NCBI RefSeq assembly: GCF_000204055.1
Contig: NW_006768793.1
Coordinates: forward strand, 277,983 to 341,982
Reading direction: 5' to 3'
Source of the DNA: Melampsora larici-populina 98AG31
Lineage: Eukaryota; Basidiomycota; Pucciniomycetes; Pucciniales; Melampsoraceae
DNA length: 64,000 bases
The position numbers and the translations under genes are program-made. The first letter of the stretch is position 1. The number at the start of each line of letters is the position of its first letter. Below, piece after piece: positions 46,146-56,200 of the stretch. The notes under the pieces are model-generated. The model had not been told where the DNA came from. It did not search any database and was given only the letters and a program-made list of their open reading frames with translations.

Positions 46146-46659
46146 AAAAGAAAATTGACTAATTGAAATAATGAGATTGTGTTTGTTACCTGTTGTTTTA
46201 TTCTAGAAGATAGTGAAGATGGGATGAAGGAAAGTTTTCTCTAAGGTAGAATTTCAAATTTGAAATTCCACCTTTTCGAAGTCTTCACAAGACTGTATGT
46301 CTTTTGGTCCGGTACCTCTATTCTGGTACCGGGTTGTGCCTCTTTCCGTTCATCCCTGAGTTTCTATGGAACTACACAGGTGCCGTCGTTCCTTTGGGCA
46401 CCTGTTGCATTCCATAGAAACTCTCTTCACGTGTGAGGTTTTTATTTTGATTTTTAACTATATTAATTTCATATTTTGTCTTTCACGTTTTCTCCAGTTT
46501 TCTTAATTTCATCTTAACAAATCACGCTAAGTGACTACTCTAGTCTTTCAACCTTTTACCACATAACCTAGTATCAGAAAATACTAAGCTACTAAGCTAC
46601 ATGGTGTGTTTGGGGGGGGCCGTTAGGCCGCAGGTCTCCAGACCGGGTAGGCTCTCTGC
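46146..46659 (-). repeat. internal split-repeat pair A2 (46146-46411) and B1 (46408-46659)
   Basis: A2 matches A1 (52840-53105) over 266 bp, and B1 matches B2. The two overlap by CATT. A contains several short hairpins (AATTTCAAATTTGAAATT, GGTACC..GGTACC, CAGGTGCC..GGCACCTG). Confidence 0.9.
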
Positions 46660-46989
46660 TACCTCTTCTCGGGACGTATCGTCCGGAGCCTGCGGAGAGC
46701 CTGCCTCGGTATGTCCCGAGTGCGTATCTCCCCTTCTGTGTACGACTTCTTCTCCCACAAACCTGTCTGACTATGTCGATCTTCCATTCAATTGGATAAT
46801 ATCCTTCTCACTTATCCTTCTCACTTATGTTTTACTTGTCTCCCAACCCGCATAGGTAAAGGTACGCTACTCACTGCATTATACATGTTCTATCTCTTTC
46901 CCCTTTGTTTCCTATCTCCAAAACTAACGAAAAAAGGTTTTTTTTTTTTTTTTTTAATACTCATAATACAAAACGGTAAGCTTTTTAGT

Positions 46990-48105
46990 CTACTCGACAT
47001 AATCTTTTTCTCTTTCACTCTTCTCCCTGTCTTGTATTTTCAATTTCATCGCTTCCCAAACGATCTTTGCATCATCTATATCTTCTGTCGTGTATTTTCT
47101 TAGATAAAGTTGATAGGCTTTCGACTCCCACCTACCGACCTTAACAATCTCATCCAATGGTTGCTTGTCGTTCCATTGGAACGTAGCCCCTCCTATTCGG
47201 AAGGAATGACCCGACAGGTTTGAATCTTGGTCATACTTCTTCCACACCTTCCTGTATATGTTCATTGCTGATGATTTCGCTAGTGTGTTCAATCTCCCTT
47301 TTTCATAGTAAGAGAACAACGGTAGGTGTATCGAAGGTACGGTGTATTCATCTATCAGTCGTATCATCGCCTTACAAGGACATAATAACGAAGGAATCTG
47401 GTCAATCTTCAACCACTGTATCTCCCCGGGTTTGGCGGTTTTTGCGTTGTATAAGGCTATCTTCATGTAAGTTCTTCCGCTATTAAAAAGCACATCTTTG
47501 TACGAAACTGATCTTTTCCCTTTAGTGTCTGAAACTAATTCTCCCAACCTTGCCATCCCCCAGAAAGCGATTAATGCCACCGTTAGTGCTATCCTTTCTT
47601 TCTGATCACCACTCAATAAGTCTTTTGCCAATTCAGCTAAGTGCCTTAAAGTTACCGCTGACTTCAGGGCTGACGTTGATTTCTCTTTCTCTTTTGCATC
47701 TGCATGGCTTGAAGCTTTCAGTAAGAGTTTAACAATTTTATCGTTTTCATTTGGGAAGGGTAGATTATGAAAGAGGTGCCAAGATCGGATGCCTGTGATG
47801 TACTTGGTAAGAGTTTTCGCTGTTATCTTGTGACTGGTATTCATGTTCTCTAAAACATTCTCGTCTTCTAAATTTAGATTGCATTGTCTACCTGCCCAAA
47901 CTACGAATTCCCACAGCCTCTCCTGGCTCAACGGTAAAAGGTCTCCTTGCTTCATCCCTTGAACCTCACCGAACTTCTCTAATTTCCTCATCGCCGTGCT
48001 ATAGTTTCCTAGCGTGGCTTGCGACCAACTTCCGCTCAACAGGTGTACTTTCACCGGGTTACTCTTCCATTTGAACTCCCTAGTTTGCGTAAACCAGAGA
48101 AGCAA
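46990..48105 (-). CDS. tyrosine recombinase of the DIRS-type element
   Basis: 371-aa integrase-like protein that inserts the circular DNA form. N-terminal SAM-like part (SQATLGNYSTAMRKLEKFGE) and a catalytic domain with the RHRY set: first Arg in FWGMARLGEL, HxxR in GHSFRIGGAT, and Tyr in WESKAYQLYLRKYT; the second His/Trp position reads VGRWE. Fungal elements of this order carry such a recombinase instead of a DDE integrase. The ORF is intact with a basic/acidic tail. Start at Met 48105 follows an A/T-rich region 148 bp after the RT stop. Confidence 0.93.
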   Translation of the reverse strand: MLLWFTQTREFKWKSNPVKVHLLSGSWSQATLGNYSTAMRKLEKFGEVQGMKQGDLLPLSQERLWEFVVWAGRQCNLNLEDENVLENMNTSHKITAKTLTKYITGIRSWHLFHNLPFPNENDKIVKLLLKASSHADAKEKEKSTSALKSAVTLRHLAELAKDLLSGDQKERIALTVALIAFWGMARLGELVSDTKGKRSVSYKDVLFNSGRTYMKIALYNAKTAKPGEIQWLKIDQIPSLLCPCKAMIRLIDEYTVPSIHLPLFSYYEKGRLNTLAKSSAMNIYRKVWKKYDQDSNLSGHSFRIGGATFQWNDKQPLDEIVKVGRWESKAYQLYLRKYTTEDIDDAKIVWEAMKLKIQDREKSEREKDYVE

Positions 48106-48253
48106 TTATTTTCAGTAAGTCAGAACCTTATTCCTAACCTCCAACCCTTCTAGGTATTTGTTCTGTTATATTTCACTTTTTTTTTTTTGCTTACCCTTTC
48201 ACATCTTTCAAGAAATATTGGATCTTTTTCTGATCTATCACCATCTCTCTACC

Positions 48254-50173
48254 TCAGTTTCTTTCTAGCAACAGTGTGAGATTGACCGGGATTTCTATCT
48301 TGACTTCCAACGCTTCTTCTCCTACTTTCTTCACACCTCTTGACAAACTATCGGCCTCGTTTTCACCTGAAGATACCCTTCTCGCGGTGATCGAACACTT
48401 CAGTCGAGTAAGTTCTTTCTGAATTCTCTTCCACTCGTTGTTTACTAGCTGATTCTTTGACTTATGATTCTTTATTACTGCTTGTGTAGTGGTGTTATCC
48501 GTATAGACAATGAAATTTTGGTTCAAAGTTGGTTTTAATTGTTCTAGCATTAATAGGCCGAGTCGAACAGCAACGGTTTCGATCCACGCTATGTCACGCG
48601 TTCGATTCCCTTGTGATATCTCCCTGGACTTCCAACCTTCTTTTAACTTCATCCTGGACCACCTATCGCCTATCAGTATACCGACGCCGAACCCTGTACT
48701 CGCGTCTCCCACCCATCCGATTTCAGTGGGTTCTATATCTGGTTTCAACTGTAGTCTATCGAATTTCAAAAGTTCAGATTGCCATTCCTTTAATTCTTCT
48801 GTGGCACCATGTGTTAATTGCCTCATTGCTCTTGGATTAAACCATGATTTCTCGAAGTAATATAAATCCCAAAGGTAACATTTCATGAATGGTAAGATGT
48901 ATGTCATGTGACTCAGCTGTCCTATGATTTTTTCAATGTCTAACTTACTAAACTTCTTTTCTGGTGTGAGTAGTTCCTCTAATTTTTCTAATCTTTCAAT
49001 CTTCTTTTCTTCTGGTAACCGTACTGACTTATCTATTCCATTCCAAACGAATCCAAGGTACTTTTGTTCTATTGCCCAGTCGACAAACTTCTCCGCATTC
49101 GACTGAACTCCCATTCCTACGCTAATTTGGACCACATCTTCCATATTCAACACATCACCCTCTTTCTTGATGAACATATTATCATCCACCCACCGAAAAA
49201 CTTGTTCTATTTTTAACAATTTCATGATTATATCTTTCCACGCGTCAGCTAACCATCTGAAAGTACCGCAACCCGCTACTCCTCCAAATGGTATCCTAGT
49301 GTCAATCCATATGTTTCCTTGGAAATCTTTTATGGTGAGAAATTTCCATTGCGATGGGTGAGTCGAACCCTGTCTGTAAGCCTTTTGCCAATCGAAGATT
49401 GCTAACAATAACCTAATACTCATATTCCTTTTGAAATAGCCTGCGACTACGTTAAAGTCATCCCAGGTCGTCGTAAAGTCATCTTTATCTACGAATGAAT
49501 TTACCAATGGGAGTTCCTCGCCCTCTTTGTCGTACAGTAAGTTTTCTATAATTTCTTTCGCCCCATCTGATCGCCATATCTCCTCTTCTTCATTCTCATT
49601 TTCTTCACCTTCCATGACTGTCTTTCCTATTTCCTGTTTCTGTTTATGCTGATGTCTCTTATGGTTACTATTAGGGTAAGATAAGTCATTTATCATTCTT
49701 AAAGATCCATCGTTATTCGTCACACTCCCCATGGGGTTTGACCGGAAGAATCCCCATCGTTGGTATACAAAGTCGTGGGTAAATGGTCCAAAAATCCGTC
49801 CAAGTTTCCTTTCTTTCATCAGATTATTCATAATTTTATCTTGGACCAAGAGTGCAGACTTGTGATTGTCGGGGGTATACCATTTAAGGTCTCCTAGAAG
49901 GTGTTGTGGGATTCCTTGATGAAAACCTTCTGTAAGTCCTATCCATACTTTTCCCCATTTCTCCGACAATCCGCAACCATCTAATAGATTCTTCCATTCT
50001 TTTAGGTTCATCTCGCTCTTTACTTTGGTCGGCCAGTCTCGTATGTTTTGTGGGTCATTCAGATGATAATCAATATGATTCTTTTGATGACATTCTTTCT
50101 GATGTTCTTTAGTTATCAGGTCGTCAGGGTTGTTGGTAACTGTCACGTTTCTAGTTTGATCTCGCGGTCTCAT
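48254..50173 (-). CDS. reverse transcriptase-RNase H of the DIRS-type element
   Basis: 639 aa. RT blocks: GSLRMINDLSYPNSN, LLLAIFDWQKAYRQGSTHPSQW (first catalytic Asp in FDWQKAY), IDTRIPFGGVAGCGTFRWLAD and the active site FRWVDDNMF, a WVDD form instead of YxDD. RNase H follows (EIGWVGDASTGFGVGILIGD, WIETVAVRLGLLML, FIVYTDNTTTQAVIKNHKS and RVSSGENEADSLSRG), giving Asp-Glu-Asp-Asp ligands. The N-terminus opens with RPRDQTRNVTV and an insert rich in Glu (EEGEENENEEEEIW). Uninterrupted and probably active. Confidence 0.92.
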   Translation of the reverse strand: MRPRDQTRNVTVTNNPDDLITKEHQKECHQKNHIDYHLNDPQNIRDWPTKVKSEMNLKEWKNLLDGCGLSEKWGKVWIGLTEGFHQGIPQHLLGDLKWYTPDNHKSALLVQDKIMNNLMKERKLGRIFGPFTHDFVYQRWGFFRSNPMGSVTNNDGSLRMINDLSYPNSNHKRHQHKQKQEIGKTVMEGEENENEEEEIWRSDGAKEIIENLLYDKEGEELPLVNSFVDKDDFTTTWDDFNVVAGYFKRNMSIRLLLAIFDWQKAYRQGSTHPSQWKFLTIKDFQGNIWIDTRIPFGGVAGCGTFRWLADAWKDIIMKLLKIEQVFRWVDDNMFIKKEGDVLNMEDVVQISVGMGVQSNAEKFVDWAIEQKYLGFVWNGIDKSVRLPEEKKIERLEKLEELLTPEKKFSKLDIEKIIGQLSHMTYILPFMKCYLWDLYYFEKSWFNPRAMRQLTHGATEELKEWQSELLKFDRLQLKPDIEPTEIGWVGDASTGFGVGILIGDRWSRMKLKEGWKSREISQGNRTRDIAWIETVAVRLGLLMLEQLKPTLNQNFIVYTDNTTTQAVIKNHKSKNQLVNNEWKRIQKELTRLKCSITARRVSSGENEADSLSRGVKKVGEEALEVKIEIPVNLTLLLERN

Positions 50174-50444
50174 GTCAATTGATACACTACGTGTCTCCTC
50201 TTCACAGGCAAAGTTTCTAAATCAAACCAAGTAGATTTCATAGCAGAACAGTAGAACAGAAATTTGCAACACCAGAACAACAGCACCTTACATCAGTTTA
50301 TATTCTTTCACAATTCCTGCAACCCATAATTGAAAAAGAAACAAAATTACGACGCGCCCAAAGTGAAACACAAATTCTTAGATATGAAAGCAACAATTAC
50401 AATGATGTGTGTATACTAGTCTCTCAAGATTTTTTTTTTTTTAC

Positions 50445-51833
50445 TCACTTTGAACTAGAAGCTGTTGGTACATTTCCATTCTCAGCACCTTTAGTCACGT
50501 TGTTTTCACTCATTAATCTATTGAAACTCCCGGGACCGATGGATGGTCGTTCCCCACTTTGATGGTACTGGTTTCCACGACCAATTGAGTTTTGATGATT
50601 TCCTCCTCTCCCATTTCCTCGGTTGGATGTGTAAGTTCCATGATTTTGGAAGAAATTACTATGATTTTGATTTGGTGCGTTATTTCTATTATTATACCCA
50701 TAGGGTTGATTGTTGTTCTGATAATAATTTTGACTAGTATGATAGTTTTGATGTTGTTTTTGTTGTTTCTTGTGATAATCTGGATCAAACTTGTTTCCTT
50801 TATAACCTCTTTCTGATCTTATAACTCCAGTGCTTCCTCTTTCTAAGGACAATGTACTCGGATTCGCTGGTTGGTTAGTATTCCAGACTTTCAAATTCCT
50901 TCCTGTCAGCATCTCGACTTGCATATTGGCTAATGCTCCAACCGTATCCCAGGAACTATGTGCTGGGTAGACTTTCCCGTCCATTGGATTCACATGTTGC
51001 ATTGGTCCTCCAAAAACAAAAGGGTTGTCATCGTAAGCAAAATCATTAAAATGTTTCGAGTCTTTCTCAGCTTGATCTGCTAATCTCTTATCCAATGTTC
51101 CTACATCTGCCATTGAACCATTTTCTAAACGGTTCTCCCAGACATTCCTCCTATGTGCAATATCGTATCTCATTGCCGGTGGCCATTTTCCATAACAGTC
51201 TATTTGAATTTGTAATACGTTTTCCCGATGGGCTCGTAACCGAGGAGCAATTGGTGAGTCTTTTTGACTATCTAGTTTGTCAAACTTTTCTTCTTGGTAT
51301 TTCACCATGAGGTTATATCGAATCGACCATTCAGCAAAACTTAGTCTGAATTCATTTAGGTACGGTGAGCCGACATATGGAATCACATCGGATGTACAAC
51401 TTGCGACTTTTGCTTTTCTAGTCCTCATAAAGTTGGCGTCTTGTAGGATCCATTTTGGGCAGAAGATGGAAACCGGTACATGTGCTGTCTTATTAATCAT
51501 TAAATCTTGCCAGTATTTTGATAGATTCGTTAAAAGGTGAGTGACTTGGTCGCCTATTTTCATTTTTGTATTAGAATCATTTTTCGTTTTAGTAACGTCT
51601 TTTGATGATGCTGATACTTCATTCTTCTCATTATTTATCACTATGTTGAGATCAAGATCTTGTAAGTCAACACTTTTCTGTCTAGTTTGGTTCTTGTCAC
51701 ACCATTTCTCATAACCTTTGCACAGGATTTCATATTGAGCTAAGTTGCTGTTCGTAACTGATGTTTGTATGTTGTGAATCCATTTCTTATGATTGATTTC
51801 GATATAGGCTGATTCTTCCATATCCTCATTCAC
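50445..51833 (-). CDS. Gag-like protein of the DIRS-type element
   Basis: 462 aa, positioned before RT on the same strand. N-terminal helical region (YIEINHKKWIHNIQ, LAQYEILCKGYEKWCDKNQ), a central block (YLNEFRLSFAEWSIRYNLMVKY, CYGKWPPAMRYDIAHRRNVWENR) and an Asn/Gln/Gly-rich C-terminal tail. No CCHC zinc knuckle, as is common for this order. Assignment rests on position and composition. Confidence 0.75.
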   Translation of the reverse strand: MNEDMEESAYIEINHKKWIHNIQTSVTNSNLAQYEILCKGYEKWCDKNQTRQKSVDLQDLDLNIVINNEKNEVSASSKDVTKTKNDSNTKMKIGDQVTHLLTNLSKYWQDLMINKTAHVPVSIFCPKWILQDANFMRTRKAKVASCTSDVIPYVGSPYLNEFRLSFAEWSIRYNLMVKYQEEKFDKLDSQKDSPIAPRLRAHRENVLQIQIDCYGKWPPAMRYDIAHRRNVWENRLENGSMADVGTLDKRLADQAEKDSKHFNDFAYDDNPFVFGGPMQHVNPMDGKVYPAHSSWDTVGALANMQVEMLTGRNLKVWNTNQPANPSTLSLERGSTGVIRSERGYKGNKFDPDYHKKQQKQHQNYHTSQNYYQNNNQPYGYNNRNNAPNQNHSNFFQNHGTYTSNRGNGRGGNHQNSIGRGNQYHQSGERPSIGPGSFNRLMSENNVTKGAENGNVPTASSSK

Positions 51834-51917
51834 TCTTCCTAATCACAGAAAATAGAACACATTTTTTTTTTTTTTTGTATTAGTATCACGTTTCACTTCA
51901 CGGTCTATTTGTTCTTC

Positions 51918-52150
51918 AGGTTAATCTGTAAGATTTCCTTCTTGGTACAGGTTAATCATAATGATTTCCTTCGTTCATATTTTAGGTTAATCTTTTCGAT
52001 TTCCTTCTTTCACATCATACAGGTTAATCATTTCGATTTCCTTCTTTTTCAAATATAGGTCAACCATATCTTCAATTGATTGAAGAATTTATTGGTTTCC
52101 TGCGTTTTATCTTTTCAGGTCAACCTCTGTTAGGTTTCCTTTATCACGTC
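51918..52150. repeat. degenerate tandem repeat in the leader of the DIRS-type element
   Basis: Six head-to-tail units of about 30-60 bp start AGGTTAATC or AGGTCAACC (51921, 51949, 51984, 52021, 52058, 52120). Most continue ..GATTTCCTTCTT. They lie between ORF1 and the Gag-like ORF. Conserved cores with variable spacers suggest binding sites rather than slippage. Confidence 0.75.
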
Positions 52151-52403
52151 TTAAACTAATTCTAGGTATGATCAGTCTTTCTGCTTTATAACTAAGACTC
52201 ATGACCTCGATCACTTTTTTTTCTTTTTTTTGGATATGTTGGATTATTTCGGAAAAGACTGTGATCACCGAAACAAAGGAGGGGGAAAAGGAAAACTGGG
52301 ATAACAGAAATAGGAAGAATGACATAATAGAAAGAATGGAATAATAGAGAGAGAAAGAAGGGGATAACAAAAAGAAAGGTATGTTCAAACATTGTCATCA
52401 GTA

Positions 52404-52805
52404 CTAACCTAAACCTGTTACTAATCCTCGTTGATTATCATTTATCAAATGTTCGAATTGACCAAGACCTTGTCTATCTTCTCGTAAATTTCCATCTCTA
52501 AGTCTGTCATCTTCCATTTCTACTCCTTCCATTCTATTTCCGCCATCTTCTTTCTCTTCTAATTCGTTTGTTTCTTCTCCTCCTTCATCATTTCTTCTAT
52601 CTCCATCTTCTTTCCTACCTCCACTATCTTCTTGTCTAACTTCTATATTAATTTCCGTTTTCTTTCCTTTTGCTTTTCTTCCTCCACGTGTTTTACTCGA
52701 AGATTGTTCCTTTTCATTTTGTTCTGACATGACGGTAGTCAGTGCTGTCCCTTTTGGTGGTAGGTCTGTGTTGTTACAGTTGTTTGCAAATTCTTGAGCT
52801 GACAT
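52404..52805 (-). CDS. small charged ORF1 of the DIRS-type element
   Basis: 133 aa, starting MSAQEFANNCNNTDLPPKG, with a Lys/Arg-rich patch (KTRGGRKAKGKK) and an acidic half (EEKEDGGNRMEGVEMEDDR). It starts about 35 bp inside the A1 repeat. It could be an independent ORF or a 5' exon spliced to the Gag-like ORF. Function unknown. Confidence 0.55.
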   Translation of the reverse strand: MSAQEFANNCNNTDLPPKGTALTTVMSEQNEKEQSSSKTRGGRKAKGKKTEINIEVRQEDSGGRKEDGDRRNDEGGEETNELEEKEDGGNRMEGVEMEDDRLRDGNLREDRQGLGQFEHLINDNQRGLVTGLG

Positions 52806-52839
52806 GTTTGTGGATCTAAGATTTTATGTAATATAATCT

Positions 52840-53105
52840 AAAAGAAAATTGACTAATTGAAATAATGAGATTGTGTTTGTTACCTGTTGTTTTATTCTAG
52901 AAGATAGTGAAGATGGGATGAAGGAAAGTTTTCTCTAAGGTAGAATTTCAAATTTGAAATTCCACCTTTTCGAAGTCTTCACAAGACTGTATGTCTTTTG
53001 GTCCGGTACCTCTATTCTGGTACCGGGTTGTGCCTCTTTCCGTTCATCCCTGAGTTTCTATGGAACTACACAGGTGCCGTCGTTCCTTTGGGCACCTGTT
53101 GCATT
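52840..53105 (-). repeat. split direct repeat A1
   Basis: 266 bp matching 46146-46411, apparently without differences; forms the 5' end of the element in its coding orientation. The outer CATT is followed by host sequence GAATTC. Confidence 0.9.
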
Positions 53106-53289
53106 GAATTCAAGTAAATATCCACTTTGTTACAGGTTTTATCAATATACATGCCAAGTATTTTGTATAAGAAGGACACTGAAGATCTTGATATAATGAA
53201 GAGTTGACAATCAGCCCAATTCAAGACTCTCAACATTTTTTTTCTTGGTTGATCAATATCAATTTGCGCTCATGTCAAAAATCTCATCT
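53106..53289. other. short spacer between the DIRS-type and hAT elements
   Basis: 184 bp of AT-rich sequence. It resumes on the other side of the hAT insertion at 56490 (CTCATC|TACTGCTAT then GGGTCAATTTC), so 53106-53289 plus 56498-56757 is the older host or repeat sequence. Confidence 0.6.
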
Positions 53290-53297
53290 ACTGCTAT

Positions 53298-56200
53298 TCA
53301 AGCCGTCACCCGGCGACTATCCGGCGACTATCCGGCGACCTCTGGGCATTCCGAGCACCGACCCGACGGGTATTTACAGTATCCGGACTCGTCGGAGAAA
53401 AACCGGACGGTTTTTTTTTCAAAAATCATCCATTCAACAACCGAGCCAAATATCCGGCGGATATCCGGCAATCTGGTCGAAAAAACCTCCGTAGCTGGGA
53501 ATTGAACCCAAAACCGGGGCTACCCGGGTAGTTCTTTGGCCGTCCCGGGGCCATATCTCGCTTTTTTCTTTTTCCATCTTCCGAAGTGCCCTCACTCAAG
53601 TCTCAGACCTTATTTTTTTTTTTAGATTTTTTTTTTCAAATTGAACTGGGAATCAAGAATTGACATTCACAGAATCTCGATTCTTGATGGAATTACCGCT
53701 CAATCATCTCTATTATAGTTATTCAGAAACCACCTCGTACCACCTAATCACCTTCAAATTAAACTTAAATCAATATGTCTTCAGGCCCAGGGACCATTAC
53801 AGACACAGCCTCACAAGCCGATCATTCCAATATCGGAGACACATCAAATACAACTTCTCGTCCGAATACGAGCTGGGTTTGGAGGTATTTCAAAAAGCTA
53901 CCAGATAAAGACTTCAATAAGTGTTTTTTTCAAATGGCGGACGGAAAGGACTGCGGGAAGGAGTTAGCCCGTGATAAGAAGGGCAGTACATTGTCTATGA
54001 AGAATCACCTCGAAATCAAACACGGCGTCCGCAATGGCATGTTACCTGATCAAGGTAACATCATTGGCGCTTTCAAGAAAGCCAAAACAGCACATGTTGT
54101 GAGTTGTACTTCTTTTGAAAGAAAAATCATTATCGATACTTACGTAGAATCTTTTTAACTTGTGTAAGAATAAACTCAACACCACCAGTCTCAAGACGAG
54201 TGTCTGTTATTTCATCGCCGATTGTGATCTCCCCTTTTCAATAGTCAAAAAACCATCTTTTCAAAAGCTCTTGGCACTCTGTAGCCCTCATGTATCCGGA
54301 ATGCTAGGCAAACGGACTGCAACTGCTAATCATGCGTAGAATTTATTATTATTACAAAGACTTCATCAAGAAGTCTTACTTTGGACCTTGCAAATCGATT
54401 GCGATAACTCAAGATGCCTGGACTTCGCCAAACAACGTACCCTTCATGTCACTCACTGGTCACTTTATCAACGAAAACTGGGAATTATTGGATCTTAGCC
54501 TAGGTATTGCAGAAATAAAAGGTATGTTTTATACTCCTTTTGATTCAGCCAATTCAATTTGACTGATTGAATGAACTCCAGGTGCACATGATGCAAGAAA
54601 CTTTGCTGGTATCATCATCAATTATTTGAACAAATACGATCTCTCAAAGAAGTTGAGTGCGATGACCGCGGACAACATCAGCACGAATGCCGCAATCGGA
54701 CGCGAAATTGGTTCGACTGAAGGCATTGACTTTGATCATACCACCCAGGTACATGGGTGTGTAGCTCATGTCATCAACCTCGCCGCGAAAGAAGGCTTAA
54801 AGGTGTTTGGCAAGGTTTTCGATGACAATGAGGCTGCATCCAATTCGAACATCCACGATCTTATTGACCCACCCGATGTGTATCAAGTTAATCTCAAGAC
54901 CATCTATAATCGATGCCATGGTTTAGTGACATGTACCCGCTCAAGTCCTCAACGTGCTCAAGTGTTTGCTAACATCGTCAAGATGCGACACAAAGTCGCT
55001 GTGGCAATGGCATCTGCAGCTGCCTCTAACTCCACCGGTGCTGTCGAACATCCTACCGATTCTGTGGACGATGCGGACCAGGATGCAATTAACTATATGT
55101 TAGAAGATCCGACAATTGATCACGTTCGGCAAGCTCCAGCCAAAAAAAACACTAACCTTGAAGTTGTAACTCGACTTGTGGTCGACGTTCCAACGAGATG
55201 AAATTCATCGTATCACATGTTTAGAAGGCTTCTACGTCTCAAAGACTCATGCGATGAGTTTTGCAAGGGTCAAGATTTCAAAAAATACGCTCTCTTACCT
55301 CTTGAGTGGAATTATGTCCAACAGATGTGTGAATTCTTGGAACCGCTCAGTGAAGCCACTGAGATACTTTGTAAATCAAAGTTCCCAACGATGCATCAAG
55401 TCGTCCCTATATATATTGTAGTTTTACAAGGACTCAACTCGGTAAGCCTTTTTTTAAATCAAAATCACATCACCATTTGCTAATTTGTTCAACTTTAATA
55501 GGTTGCTGGACGATATGATTTCGATCAATTGAAACCTGCATCCAAAAGCATGATTGCTAAACTTGAAGATTATTTCAAGAAAGTGCTCACCAAACCGGCA
55601 CCAATCTGTGCCACCATACTGGATCCTCGTCTCAAGTTAAACTATTTCCAAGTTAGTACCAATCTAATCTTTCTACTTCATCTTTGTACTGATCAAAATA
55701 TTCATTGAACCAGGAACGAGCAATGCTCTTTGCCAAGTATGATGTCTATGTTTCAGACTTTAGGTCAACTTTTGAAGGCGAGGCCAGGAAATTTCAAACC
55801 GAAGCACCGATTACCACATCGATTTCTACCAAACAATCACCTCTTGCAACGTCTACCTCACAATATTTTGAAGACGCAATCTTTCACACTCGAGACAACT
55901 CACAAGAGCATTCAATAGAAAGTGAGGTTGCTCAATACCTCGGCGACAAGCTTGAAAGCCGTGACACTCATGTGTTGACATTTTGGAAAGAACGCATGTC
56001 CATCTATCCTGGTTTGGCCAATATGGCGATGGTGTATCTGGCTATTCCAGCAACTAGTTGTCCTTCAGAGGGCCAGTTTAATAAAACTAAACGGATCTTG
56101 GGCTCTCAGCGTAGTAGCTTGTCAAGTCTGCATGTTGAGACACTTTTTTGCGTAAAAGATTGGCACCGAATTTTTGGGCCTTTGAAAATTCCTACTCTTA

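Larger units (their letters stand above)
44938..53105 (-). mobile_element. tyrosine-recombinase retrotransposon (DIRS order, PAT/Ngaro-like) with split direct repeats
   Basis: Read on the minus strand: repeat A1 (53105-52840), ORF1 (52805-52404), Gag-like ORF (51833-50445), RT/RNase H (50173-48254), tyrosine recombinase (48105-46990), then B1 (46659-46408), A2 (46411-46146) and B2 (46116-44938). This A1-ORFs-B1-A2-B2 order is the split-direct-repeat layout of PAT- and Ngaro-type elements. The sequence CATT is shared at the outer ends (44938-44941, 53102-53105) and at the B1/A2 junction (46408-46411), as expected if the internal junction templates a circle. A1 and A2 look identical; B1 and B2 differ by one G in a G run and by the MITE in B2. 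No methyltransferase domain. Probably young and, apart from the MITE, intact. Confidence 0.9.

Noticed and set aside
46601..46855. 84-codon ORF ending in a hydrophobic segment
   Set aside because: Lies in repeat B1 and the recombinase 3' region of the DIRS-type element, on the opposite strand to its genes.
50513..50816. Ile-rich ORFs on both strands
   Set aside because: Off-frame readings of the Asn-rich tail of the Gag-like protein.
51918..52150. Tandem motif considered as a CRISPR-like array
   Set aside because: Units are degenerate, spacing irregular and spacers share sequence; the context is a retrotransposon in a eukaryote.
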